NCBI GenBank assembly: GCA_028751875.1
Contig: CM054138.1
Span: forward strand, 38,839,479-38,903,478
DNA length: 64,000 nucleotides
Source of the DNA: Rapana venosa
Taxonomy: Eukaryota; Mollusca; Gastropoda; Neogastropoda; Muricidae
Direction of reading: 5' to 3'
Made by a program: the position numbers and the translations under genes. Each line of letters starts with the position of its first letter. Position 1 is the stretch's first letter. The notes under the pieces are model-generated. The model was not told the DNA's origin and did no database searches. It worked only from the letters and a program-made list of their open reading frames with translations. Below are positions 22,866-34,444 of the stretch, piece after piece.

Positions 22866-25160
22866 ACTCTCCTTTCACTCCTTGCCAACAATCAAAGCCA
22901 CAAGCCACCATCTTTGAATTGCAGTCTTTATTTCCAAAACAGTTTTTCAATTGTAGATTCCCATTTCCATTTGCATAATAACATAAGAGGGGGATACGAG
23001 TGTAGGGTACATCACTGTACACTTGATAATAATATGTCAGTCAGAAATGAACAAGCAAATGGAAGGTAGTTTGCTTTTCAGCAGTTCATTCAACGCACAC
23101 GCACACACACACACACAGAGTTCACAAACACCTTTAGAGCAGTCACAAGCGTTATGCTAATAACACATTTCTTTCATACATCATCGGGTACAGCAGTCTC
23201 TTCAGTTAACACATTAGTTCAATAATTTGTACAAGTTTCTCAAATTCTTTTCAGATATGAACAGATTTTTTTAACATAATCACACACAAAAAATCATAAT
23301 GTATGTCTTTCTATATTGTTGATACATCAAGTAGTAGATACAATTATCACTGCAGATGAAACCATTCTATGCTAAATACAAATTTCAGAACAGTTTGCAC
23401 AGAGACAACTAACTTGAACAAAGGAGTGGCTTGAATGCTGTGGGACACTTTTGTCCCTGTGTGTTCATGAACAAGTGAGTTTCCAATACCTTTGCCTTTT
23501 TAAATATTTATTTTCATCACCCCCCACCCCCCAACAAAAAAAATGTTTATTGGCTTGCTTCCCTATTTGATTGGGTATGGCCACGCCATGATCTGAAGAA
23601 TATTGTATGCTCCTCCCCCCTTTTAAAATTTTTTATAACAAAGAGGCCAACAGTCTGACAGAAGGATTGAGATATCTAAAATACTCACTGCCATTTCACC
23701 TGGAAAATGCATAGTTTGCTTTTAGCTCCATTTGTTCATATCTAATGATACCAGAAATCCTGAGCATACTACTCTGAATAATGGGAGCAAATTGTTCAGG
23801 AATCAGCAATATGTGTTTAAAGAATTTTTGGGAGAGATGGGGAAAATAGACACCAACATAATAAGCAGAAAGGGGTGGGGGGGGGGGGGGGGGGGGGGTG
23901 TTATATGAAGATTAAAAGGATCTTTGATCAGCCAAGTTAGGTCAGAATATTGGTACCAAATTGTAATGATGTCTGATACGGGAAAAAAGTATAGAGTTTG
24001 ACTACCTCCTAAACAATGGAACTGCCTTCTCTTTCTTGCACTCAACTGTTCATGACCACATGCACACACACTTTTTGCACACACACTTATGCACAGTCAT
24101 TATTTCACATAAAATAAGCCCACTTGGATAAATCATACCATTTGCGTATATTTTTTCATTAAAACTTTGCATATTCTGCAATTTAAGGTACTGAATGTGT
24201 TCTGTTTGTGTACATTGACAATAAACAACTCATTCAATAAAATCTACAAAACAAACTTGTCATTTAAAACTTTTTCAAAATCAATGCTTGAACATATGGA
24301 ATTTACAGCAATTGTTTCAGTCTGCATGTGAATGTAATGTTTATAAGCCCTGCAATGAAATGTCTTGCTAGCCAAGAGCAGTATGAAGTTCAGCACTGAT
24401 GTGTTTATCAGAACACATGTGTATAAAACAAAACTCTTGGCTTTCAAAGAGAAAATAAAAATAATTGTTAACATGTGTAAAATGTGAACACCTGATTCCA
24501 AAGAAGACCAGCTTCCAGGATCTAACCACTTTCAGTCAGCTGGAAAGATCACAAACATGACCAATATGTGTAAGTACAAACCAATACAATACTGGAAGAT
24601 ATGATTGGAGAAAAATAATGTGCACATTAATGTAAACTTTATCACACTGCTGTTTGGAAGACCTCTGTAACCGTAAGAAGTGACAATTATACATTTTTCG
24701 TTTTCTTTATATTCTACAAAAAAATCTTGTTATTGCTGAAAGTACAATGCATGATGGTATCATATATAAAAAAAAACAACAAAAACCAGTCCTCTACATT
24801 CAACACTGTGCATTCTGGACAACTACACAATCAATTATCCTGCTTAACTTCCACACTTGGTTCCCAAACATCACCTTTCACATAAATAAAAGATCTCTCC
24901 AGCAGTTACTGACTTCAATCTTTGTTACCTTTGTGAGTTTTGGGCTCACTGCCACTTCCTTTTATTCACTGACGTGAAAGAGGTGACTTGCATACAGTGA
25001 TTTTATCATTTTCCCCTTGTTAATGATTGATAAAACTGCTAGGTTCAAACACTCCCCCATACTCTTGAGAAACCCCCCCAAAGTCTTTCAATAAGTACTG
25101 AGGCAACAATGCCTGTAAGTGAGGCTTTTCCTTCCCTACACATCATTCCAGCAGCCTTGT
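22866..25160. other. Anonymous AT-rich DNA; possible minus-strand polyadenylation signal
   Basis: No coding or known repeat seen apart from a CA run near 23100 and a G run (about 23877-23898). TTTATT at about 22930 reads AATAAA on the minus strand, so a minus-strand transcript could end near 22920. That is suggestive only. Confidence 0.35.
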
Positions 25161-25164
25161 GATG

Positions 25165-25370
25165 ATTGTATCGTATACCACTTTAAGTCACGGCAGACTT
25201 CTATGCGTGAAATTAGGGCGGCTCTTCCCAGGAAGAACATGTTACCACACAAGAACAAGAGCAGCTCCACCCATTTTTTTTTCATTTCCTGTCAAGAGTG
25301 GCTTTTTTCTACAGAATTTTTCCAGGGACAACTCTTGTTTCCATGGGTTATTTTACATAGTTAAAGGTCA
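25165..25370 (-). mobile_element. SINE-D fragment, both ends missing
   Basis: Matches the middle of SINE-D at 17510-17715: TTAAGTCACGGCAGACTTCT, CCACCCATTTTTTT, TCCTGTC, CCAGGGACAACTCTTGTT. Neither the tRNA head nor the GCGCTATATAA tail is present. Confidence 0.85.
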
Positions 25371-25959
25371 CAAAGTATTTCGGAAGAAGCACTAAGGATC
25401 ATTTCCAGCCATAAACTTCATCACTGAGTGAAGATCACAGAAATACTTTGTGATGGAGTTAATAACTGTTCGTAATGATCACAAGACTGAGAAGTATCTT
25501 GTTCTAATATCTAATTGACTAACTTCAACCTTGTTTGCTATTTTTACAATGAATAGTAGTATCAATTACTTTTAAATAGTCTATGCAGCAGATATAGGTT
25601 AAACCCAGCATTGAAAAGGAGAGGAACAATAAATAAAAAAAATAAAAAAAGAGAATAATGCAGAGAAACTGTCGAGTTTCATGCTGTTTTCATTTCACAG
25701 CAGATTCTTCTCTACAAACTTCAAGCTGCTGTCTCCTGGGACAGTGTTGCCCAACAACCCCGAAGACAACTTTATTTTCTCCTTTCTGTTTGCATATGCT
25801 TAGTTTGTATATCAGCTTTTTGCAAAGCATTTCCATGCATACTTTGCCAGCTGTAGGTTCTTGTTTTCACACTAAAATTCTTCTTGCACATGGTACCTTG
25901 ATTTACCATCTTATCCTAAAGACAAACACCCATGCCACCACAGACAATAGGATTCAAAA
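25371..25959. other. Anonymous AT-rich DNA
   Basis: I see no gene, RNA or recognised repeat in this stretch. Confidence 0.4.
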
Positions 25960-26170
25960 CCTCAGAACATTACAAGAAGGAAGGTGGCAGGATGTTTTAG
26001 ATGTTCACCTGCCTAACAAGTAAACCGTGGGGTTCTGGGTTCAATTCTCAGCCTTGCCCTTTCTTCCACTGAATGTTGACTTTCAGAGGAGACTCTAAAC
26101 CAGTCAGACCTGTGTGCTTACAGACTTGTGCACATCGAAAGAACCCAAGACAGTTTAAAATCGCAAAGAT
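25960..26170 (+). mobile_element. SINE-B head region, partial
   Basis: Contains the alternative tRNA-like head (GATGTTCACCTGCCTAACAA then GTTCTGGGTTCAATTCTCAG). It continues with AATGTTGACTTTCAGAGG, GACTCTAAACC and CTTGTGCAC. It is the sense counterpart of the head at 22262-22345 and is diverged or truncated afterwards. Confidence 0.7.
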
Positions 26171-26251
26171 CAGGGGGGTACCCCCCTACTGTTCTGGCAA
26201 AATCGGTACATACAAATTTTACCACCTTTGAGTTCTGATCAAGGAATGGAT

Positions 26252-26271
26252 CCCCCCCCCCCCCCCCCCCC
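26252..26271. repeat. Poly-C tract followed by CA repeat
   Basis: A run of about 20 C, then ACCCCACC and a short CA repeat to about 26295. Similar C/G runs sit inside or beside SINE-B sequence at 22007-22021 and 61344-61364. Confidence 0.85.
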
Positions 26272-26299
26272 CACCCCACCAACACACACACACACCAGA

Positions 26300-28200
26300 C
26301 TAGACATCACTAGACCACTAGACTAGACATCATGCTAGCCAGCAAACCTATGCCTCTGATATGAGTCTATATTCCAAACTCCTCTCTGATATGAGTCTAC
26401 CCCCCAACAGCACCCCCTCAACCCTAACCACAAACAGTGGTAAATGATTACCCAAAAATATATGTAAAGTAGCATACAGCAAATAAAGTCCACTGAAAAG
26501 TTTAATTAAACATCTTAAGCAAGTAAATGTAATCATGGAAACAGAGCAAATCATCAGATCAAAAGGACAATTCTTCAACAAAATACCAATCTATGAATCA
26601 AGATTACACACACATTAGAAAAAAAGCCAGTGAATGACAAAAACAAAACAAAAAACCAAACCACCCCCAAACCCCACAACAAACACCATCACCCTGAAAT
26701 GTTTCTGGTAAACCCTCTCCAGAAGAAGTAATGAAACTACTAAAAGAACCCTCAGCATCATGAAGAGGACAGGTAGCTTAATTGCATAAACCAGGATCTG
26801 TCAGCACTTCTTTGCACTCAAAACCTGAAAACCATTGTGTTTTCACTTTGTTTTATTTCACACTGACTTCTTTTGTGCCACTCAGTTAAGGGCACTGTGG
26901 TTAGAGCTCCCCAGAGTCCACATTAAACAGACTGAGCAACATGACCAAGAGTAAAGGTGACCAAAAGGATGGCTTTGGCTCCAGCACACAGTCCAATTTG
27001 ACTGCGGTAAATGAGATCTTGACATCTTTGGGGGCAAAAATGCTAAACCAGAAAAGGAAAAAAAGGCACCACTCTTGCAATGCTGACCTTAGAGAAGCTG
27101 AGGTGTCTTGATTTCCCAGTGACTGCCTGCATTTCAACATGCTTTTCTGACCACTGCATTCTTTTCCTCTCTCCCAGTCTCTGTTGTCGTCATGCGCGCT
27201 AGGACAGCAATTACTGAGGACTTTTCAAGACAGCATTTTCTACAGATTGTCTCTGAGAAAGCCATTTTAAAAGACAAGTTGGACGTGTTCTGAGATGTTT
27301 GTAGTTAAGGTCACAAAGGTAAGGTACCAGAGGTAACAGTGAGACAAGGATACAGCCGTTTTGTTTATGGTGTGTGTGTGTGTGTGTGTGTGTTCGTTTT
27401 TACATCTATCCACCAGAAAGTGATATGAGACAGATAATGGGGAGGGGAAAGAAATGAGAAGTTAATGTCAGTGTTTTTGTTTGGACAGTTGAATGAAGGA
27501 TAAATGGAAAAACTGATCTAACCATCAGAAACTCATTAAATCATACATACAAAAAGCAAGCAAAGGAGTGTGTGTGTGTGTGTGTGCGCGCACACATTTA
27601 TAACATACAGTCAATCATAAACACCACTTAGTTGTTCTGGTTTATCTATTACTACTGGGAAGCATAAAAATGGCAAGACTGTTTCTGTTCACAGCATTTA
27701 AGTGTGTACATTTTATTCTTCCATAATGCATTTTCAGAAATATGAATAATAACTGACTATGAATAAATTCAAAACATGCACTGTGGTTTAAAAATACTGG
27801 TAAATACAATAAACTACAAAATAAAACCTTAGGCAGAATAGAGAGAAAAGCTAAGTAAAAAGACCACAATAGACTCTTAAATTAAGGAAGCCATTTTTCT
27901 CAAAACAAATTCTTGTGTACATTGATTCTCATAATCTGAGTTATGGTGACCTTCAATTTCTGTTTTGCGCATCCAAAGTTCTACAACTTGCCTTGTGCAT
28001 GCCTGTCTCATTTCACATATGAATGCTTACAAAATGTACAAATGAATTTACTGATGAATATATGTCTCTATTTTGGGAACATGTAGAAAAATCTGGCAGT
28101 GACATAAACTGATAGGGATTATTCATTGAATTTACAGCCTGTGTACAATCATAATTATGCATAAAAGAAAATCATGCATGCATATACTCTCCAAGTTGCT
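26300..28200. other. Anonymous AT-rich DNA with short TG repeats
   Basis: TG/GT microsatellites occur near 27369-27392 and 27568-27590. The ORFs in this stretch lack splice context and protein-like composition. Confidence 0.4.
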
Positions 28201-28216
28201 TAACCACACACACACA

Positions 28217-28217
28217 T

Positions 28218-28254
<37 letters not shown>

Positions 28255-28255
28255 A
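28217..28255. repeat. (CT)n(TA)n compound microsatellite
   Basis: A CT run directly followed by a TA run. A similar compound repeat occurs at 44895-44952. Confidence 0.85.
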
Positions 28256-28714
28256 TATCACAGGCGAGAACGGGAAAGAAGTCCAAAAGAAGGAAAGTGT
28301 AGTGGTGGTCTGGGGGCCTATGCTTCTAGAGAAGCCCCTGAAACTGAAGAATTTTTCTATATTTTCATGTCTTAAAATGACAGTAGAACCCACATTTTGA
28401 GTACAAAACAGGAATTTTTCATACCAAAGATTTGCTGAGATGAATCCGTCTTTGCTTTATTTCTGAATTAAAGAATTGTACACTGCATTTCTTTGTGTTG
28501 TTTCTTTTACGCTTATAACTACACACAGGCACATCATTAACAAGGGTAAAGATACAAGACACATAATGCAAAAGCCTGTTTCTGATTATTAAATGATTAT
28601 GTGTACATTGGCATCTTATGTGGATTCTTTAATGGATTCCAAAAATGCATGTCACCTGCACTCAACCATAAAAGGTCCAGTCCACAGCACTTTTGCTGTT
28701 AAAATTTTTTTGGA

Positions 28715-28880
28715 AGAGAAGACACAGACAGACATGAGAAAGAGAGGAGAGACAGACAGAAAGAGGACAGAGAGAGACAAACACCCCCCCTCTATTTCTT
28801 AATGGAAAGACACAGACAGACATGAGAAAGATAGGAGAGACAGACAGAAAGAGAAGGACAGAGAGAGACAAACACCCCCC
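28715..28880. repeat. Tandem duplication of an 85-90 bp purine-rich unit
   Basis: GACACAGACAGACATGAGAA...ACAAACACCCCCC occurs twice in a row (about 28719-28789 and 28807-28878) with minor changes, leading straight into the long AG repeat. Confidence 0.9.
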
Positions 28881-28886
28881 TCCCCT

Positions 28887-28890
<4 letters not shown>

Positions 28891-28970
<80 letters not shown>
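28891..28970. repeat. (AG)n microsatellite, about 40 units
   Basis: An uninterrupted AG dinucleotide run. Ser/Leu and Arg/Glu ORFs across it are repeat artefacts. Confidence 0.97.
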
Positions 28971-28972
<2 letters not shown>

Positions 28973-29280
28973 ATTCTTGTCTCAGAAAGCATGTGTGTAT
29001 CAGTGTGTGCATGCACTTGTGTTTGCGTATGCACACACATGTGCATGGTGATGGGGTTATGGGAGCACTCTTGCACTGCCAAGAGTATATATGCACATGT
29101 GTTATGTCAGTGTGTGTCACTCACAATGCACAGTCTGGTCAGTAAGCCAACTTTGGGTTTTCTGAAAATTAGTACCTCTGTCTGACAATTCCAACAAGAT
29201 TTGTTGGCCTTCCTGTCCTCATGCACATCAATGCCTTAACCTATGATCGAGCTACAAAAAACAACAACAAACAAATCTAT

Positions 29281-29672
29281 GGGGCAGGATAGCCTAGCGG
29301 TTAGTGTTGTGCCTGTGATCTGACAGCCCAGGATTGAACAATCATAGAGTTGCCTGTTTCAGGGAATTTTACCCTGGAGTTAACATCACTACTGACTCCA
29401 TTCCCCAAATGTCCTTTGGATGAGACTGAACATCTTGTGAATATGTTAAAAATGATGTGCAAATGCATGCAGAACATCTTGCGCTAACACTAAAGCCCGT
29501 TCTGCCTGTTGAAAGAGTAGACCATTGTAGGCTTGTAGGAACTGATGACAAAATGAAAACAAACGCATACATACTGATGTCCTGTTTAGACATCACCCTC
29601 GAAGTCCAAATGCGGCTACCTTCATGGTAGGCAAACATCTCTACATTGCTATAGCTCTACAGAACTATAGCT
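29281..29672 (+). mobile_element. SINE-A head/body with SINE-B tail
   Basis: Head GGATAGCCTAGCGGTTAG and the shared body (GGAGTTAACATCACTACTGA, CATCTTGCGC, GTAGACCATTG). The 3' end is the SINE-B tail (GAAGTCCAAATGCGGCTACC, TAGCTCTACAGAACTATAGC) instead of TTCCATTATCC. A TA repeat begins immediately after. Confidence 0.85.
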
Positions 29673-29679
29673 GGGGAAG

Positions 29680-29682
<3 letters not shown>

Positions 29683-29720
<38 letters not shown>
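29683..29720. repeat. (TA)n microsatellite
   Basis: About 19 uninterrupted TA units at the 3' end of the SINE just upstream. Confidence 0.97.
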
Positions 29721-29723
<3 letters not shown>

Positions 29724-30624
29724 TCTTCATGTAACTTTTGAAATAACACTGGCCATATGAGCATCTTTACAAGCCATCAGTTTTTCACAAATAGCTGATT
29801 AATTTTTACAATGGTACAATTCCTCACTATACTTTACACTGCCACTGGTAAAATTAAAAGAGAAAAAGAAAGAAAAATGGTTACAGGTTCAACTGTGTGT
29901 TATTTGTTTTGGCATGCATATTTGAATGATACATGTTGAATGAAAGTTGTTCAGAACTGAACAGAGCACAACACAAACACACTTTTAGAGGGTTAGCAGC
30001 AAACAGTAATTAATATACATGGATGAAATGTAAACAAAAGTGTTTTTTTTCCAGCATTAGTTGTATGTAATGATAACATACTCTACAGTCACCAAAAACA
30101 GAATATCTAGTCATTACAAGATGCTACTGTCTCTGATGTGTAAGTTCAATTAATCTAGATCCTGGTAAAAATGTCTGCTCCACTTCCACATCAGAAACAT
30201 TACAGCTGTGGGGTTTACATATACACAGACCACAATGTAGTACACATAATCTCAACACACTCATAAAAACGTAACATCAGTTCACACCACACACACACTC
30301 ACTCACTGACACATACACTTTTGCTTAATCACTTAATACTTATGGACAAAAACTGCTTTCCTATCATATAAAAAAATCTTATTCTAAATCAATAAAAAAA
30401 AATTGTTTTAAAGAACAAAAAAGAGAGAGAAAAAAACAACACCCAAACAAATAAGAGACACAGCAAAAAGTAGTTAGAAACAATGTGCATTTACAGCAAG
30501 TGAAGCTTTGTTCGGCATGTATATTTTACCTGTTTGCTCAACCAGCATGTTATCACTTCATAGCCATTGAACAGACAAAGAAAAGTGCAAATGCTGGGGA
30601 TTTTTAAGACTATCTTTGCCGAAA
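29721..30624. other. Anonymous AT-rich DNA
   Basis: I see no gene or recognised repeat. If the candidate exon at 30625 is real, this would be part of its 3' UTR. Confidence 0.35.
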
Positions 30625-30933
30625 TTAAGTGAACTTGACACTCGAGAGACACACAGTCACAGGACCTTCACCTCCATTACCATTCCAGCTGAAATGAGCA
30701 TCTGCTTCCAAGTCTCTGTTTCTTCGGGCCTGAAGTAAGTCTCTGAGAACCCCAGTAAGCATCAGTTCTTTGAGATAAGTATCTCCATGGTTATCTCCAA
30801 TGTTTATGTTTCTATCAGCAAAAAAATTCAAAAACGTCTGCAAATGCACTGCAAACTTGTGGCCTGTTTTAGTGACCAGCCATTTTGACAAGTAGGAGTC
30901 ACTTTGCCCAGTGCCATGTATATATTCAGCAAC
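30625..30933 (-). CDS. Candidate terminal coding exon, unknown protein
   Basis: On the minus strand, a possible acceptor (ATGCAAG|GTTGCT) at 30934-30935 opens 102 codons to a stop at 30625. The sequence reads like real protein: VAEYIHGTGQSDSYLSKWLV, TKTGHKFAVHLQTFLNFFAD, a mid-section with GDNHGDTYLKELMLTGVLRD, then LLQARRNRDLEADAHFSW. The acceptor lacks a strong pyrimidine tract. Phase 0 at its start matches the phase-0 donor at 40994, so the two may be successive exons of one gene. I do not recognise a family. A chance open frame in AT-rich DNA remains possible. Confidence 0.4.
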   Translation of the reverse strand, partial: VAEYIHGTGQSDSYLSKWLVTKTGHKFAVHLQTFLNFFADRNINIGDNHGDTYLKELMLTGVLRDLLQARRNRDLEADAHFSWNGNGGEGPVTVCLSSVKFT

Positions 30934-31832
30934 CTTGCATTAAAAATCTGCTTTTTTGGTATATAAATACAGGTTTCTGGGTCAGTCCCATGAACATTCT
31001 AAAAAGGAAAAAGTACAAGAAGGATTTTCACATCCCTTTGCGTGCCTGTAGTCACGGCGACTAGCCAATGGTATATGAAAAGTTGCATGACTGGACAATC
31101 AGCATAAAGGTTGATACGGCTGTCTTTAGAAGCCTTAAACAATAAGCTTTCAAGAAACATGCAAATAATCCTCCATGGTGGTCTTTGCAACATTCCGCTG
31201 GGTGTCGACTAACCTCTGAATTCTGAAGAATTGACAGAGCATTTGTTCATGTCTCTCAGACAGTTGGCAATTATTGCCAACAAATTAATGAAATAAATTA
31301 GCTTCATCTACAAAGTAAGACATTGGAATAAGACTGAACAATGTGAGAATCATCCAAGTGAGAAAAACCTTGTTTGGATCAAAGCAGCCTGAGAATACAC
31401 ACACACATCTATCCTAAAGACTTCTCAACGGATTTAAACTGATCTAAAAAAGCAGCTTTGGATCCTGTCAAATGGGCAGAATTCTGCCAAAAGGTGGACA
31501 ATTCTCATATCTGATGTATTTATCCAGTATTCTTCATCAATACTCGTTCATGTATAACTTTTTCTTGAAAAAAAATTCCATCAAACTTAAAATTTGATAT
31601 AAAGAAATTGTTACAGACAAATTTATATAAACTTTTTCTAAGATTAAGAACATGATATTGCATTTTTAAAACGTTTAAAAGCAACACAACACACATCTGA
31701 TAGAGTTAATTGTACAAAAGTGTTTGTATGCATATGTTTGCCCTTTGTGTTCATCATGTTTATTGTAGGGCAGAAGTGAGGATGAAGGATAGGGGGTGGG
31801 GGTGGTGAACATGAATATTTTAAATCTGCACA

Positions 31833-32236
31833 TGGGTGGAAGGACAGCCTATGGTTAGAGCTTTGTGCTCATGATCTGAAGGCCCTGGATCAAGCCACCA
31901 CAGCAGCACCCATTTCAGGGGATTTTACCCTGGAGTTAACATCAGTACTGCCTCCACTCCCCCAAGTCCATCGGATGAGACTATAAACTGAGGCTCCATG
32001 TAGGAACGTGCACAGAACATCTTAAAAACCTGTTCCAACTTTCAGAAGAGCAGGCCATTTTGTGCCAGTACGAACGGATGACAAAATAAAATTAAAAAAT
32101 GCACGCACATACATGTTCTTAGATACCATATCTGAAGTTGGAATGTGGCTACCCTTATAGTGGGTTAAAATGGTCACATAATATGTAAAAACTCTCACCA
32201 TTGGTGAACCTTGGCGTCTAGCCAAGGAAGGAAAGG
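31833..32236 (+). mobile_element. SINE-B, full length
   Basis: A diverged head (GGACAGCCTATGGTTAGAG) leads into the shared body with GAGTTAACATCAGTACTG, AGTCCATCGGATGAGAC and AGGCCATTTTGTGCC. The 3' end is the SINE-B module: GAAGTTGGAATGTGGCTACC, CTCACCATTGGTGAACC and TCTAGCCAAGG. Confidence 0.9.
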
Positions 32237-32423
32237 CATATGACAAAGACTTACTTGGCAAGTTTTCTATACTGTAATATCATCCCCAACCCACCTCCCA
32301 CAGTCAACCATTCTAAACCATACAAAACTGCTAGTGATAATGAAATTATATATTAGCAGACTTCTTCAGGCAGGACAAATAAAATAGCGTTTAGTCATAC
32401 TCTATATCTATATTCCTCAGTAC

Positions 32424-32699
32424 AGCTCTGAGGTTCACCAATGGTGAGATTTTTGTGTATGCAACTGTTTTTCCCTACTAGTAAGTTTTATCTGCATTCC
32501 AACTAAGGGGACGATGTGTAAACAAAACACCTGTGTGCATACGTTTTTGTTTTTTTTTAAATAAAAAAAATGTTATCCATTCTTATGGTATGAAGGCCTA
32601 CTCTTCCAAAAAGCAGAACAGGTTATAACATTTGCACAAGATGTTTTGCATGCATTCACACACAGGACCTTGGTTTATAGTCTCATGTGGAGGACTTTC
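32424..32699 (-). mobile_element. SINE-B, 3' half, left flank of the G-rich satellite
   Basis: Starts with the SINE-B tail (AGCTCTGAGGTTCACCAATG) and runs through GGCCTACTCTTCC, AACAGGTTATAACA, TGCACAAGATGTTTTGC and TTTATAGTCTCATG to GGACTTTCGGGGAG. The normal next sequence (AGTGGAGTCTGCACTGATG) is replaced by the G-rich array. The rest of this SINE resumes at 38481. Confidence 0.88.
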
Positions 32700-33277
32700 G
32701 GGGAGGGGGGAAAAGTCAGTAGTGAAGGGGGAAAGTCAGTAGTGAAGGGGGGAAGTCAGTATGAAGGGGGGAAAGTCAGTAGTGAAGGGGGGAGTCAGTA
32801 GTGAGGGGGGGAGGAGGGGGGGGGACGGGTGAAGAAGGGGGAGGAGGGGAGGGGGGGGAGGGGGTAGGGGGTGGAGGATGGGTAAAGGGGGGATGTGGAG
32901 GGGGAGTGGGGAAGGGGGAAGGGAGGGGATGGATGATGGGGGGTGTGGAGGATAGGGGTGGTGTGGAGGTGAGGGGGAGGGGGGGAAGGGAGGTATAAGG
33001 GGGAAGGGTTCGAAGGGGGGAGAGGGGAATGAGGGGGTGTGGAGTAGGGGGGGTAGAGTAGAGGGGGGGGGGGGGGAGGTGAGGGAGATGTGGGGAGGTG
33101 GGAGGGGAAGTGGGGGGGGGAGTAGGGGGTGGGGGGGAGAGTAAGAGGGGGGGGGGGGGTGTAGGAGGTTGAAAGTGGGGAGGGTGGGGGGGGGGGAGGG
33201 AGGGGGGTGGGGGGGTAGGGGAAGGGGGGAGGGGAGGGGGGGGGGGGGAGGGGGGGGGAGGTGGTGGGAGGGGGGGG

Positions 33278-33309
<32 letters not shown>

Positions 33310-34410
33310 GGTGAGGGGGGGGAGGGGGGGGGGAGGGGGGGGGGGGGAGGTGTGTGGGGGGGGGGGGATTGGGGAGTGAAGGGGGAAAAGTGAGGGGGGG
33401 AGTGTGGAGGGGGAGGAGGGAGAGGGGGGAAGGAAGGGGGTCGGGGGAGGGGAGTAGAAGGGGAGGGGGTCGGGGGAGGGAGTGGGTGGGGGGGGGTGGG
33501 GGGGGAGGTGGGGGGGGGGGGGAAAAGTGGTAGGAGGGGGGGGGGGAGGGAAGGGGGGGAGGGAGAGGGGGTAGGTGGGAGGGGGGGGGGGGGGGGGAAG
33601 GGAGGGGGGGAAGTCGAGAGGTGAGGGGGGGGGGGTAGATGGGATGGGGGGGGGAGGGGAAGGGGGGAGGGGAGGGGAGGGGGGGAAGGGGAGGTGGGGG
33701 GGGGGGTAGGGGGTAGGAGGGGGAGGGTGTGGTGGGGGGGAGGGGGGGGGGGGGGGGGAGGAAAGGGGGGGGGGAGAGGGGGAGGAGGGGAAGTAAGAGG
33801 GGAGGGTGGGGGGAAGGAGAGGGGGGGGGGAGGGGAAAGTAGGAAGGGGGGAAAGAGGGAGGGGGGGGGGAGGGGAGGGGGGGGGGAGGAGAAGGGGGGA
33901 AAGGGGGGGGGGGGAGGAGAGAGGGGGAAAGTAGATGAGGGGGGGGAGGGAGGGAAGAGGGGGGAAAGAGAGAGGGGGAGGGGGGGTGGGGGGGAGGGGG
34001 GGGGGGGGGGGGGGGGGGGGGGAGGGGGGGGGGGGGAAGGGGGGGGGGGGGGGGTGGGGGGGGGGTGGGGGGGGGGAGGGGGGGGGTGGGGGGGGGGGGG
34101 GGGAATGGAGGGGGGAGTGGGAGTGGGTGGGGGGGAGTGGGGGGGGGGGAGGGGGGGTGAGGGTGGGGGGGGGGAGGAGGGGGGGGGGGGGAGAAGGCAG
34201 GAAGGGGGGAAGTCGGCGTGAGGGGGGGGAAGGGTCAGTGACGAGGGGGGGGGGGGGGGGGAAGGGGTCTGAAGGGGGGGGGAGTTGAAGGATGGTGGGG
34301 GGGGGGGGGGGGGGGAATCAGTATGTGGGAGGGGAAGGGAGGGGGAAAGTCAGTACTGAAGGGGGGGGAAGGTGTATGAAGGGGGGAAGGTAGTACTGAA
34401 GGGGGGAAAT

Positions 34411-34444
<34 letters not shown>

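Noticed and set aside
28662..29120. Leu/Ser and Arg/Glu repeat ORFs around the AG run
   Set aside because: Both strands are open because the dinucleotide repeat has no stop codon in any frame.
30999..31193. Minus-strand 64-codon ORF beside the 30.6 kb candidate exon
   Set aside because: No convincing splice sites, and its frame does not connect to the neighbouring candidate exon.
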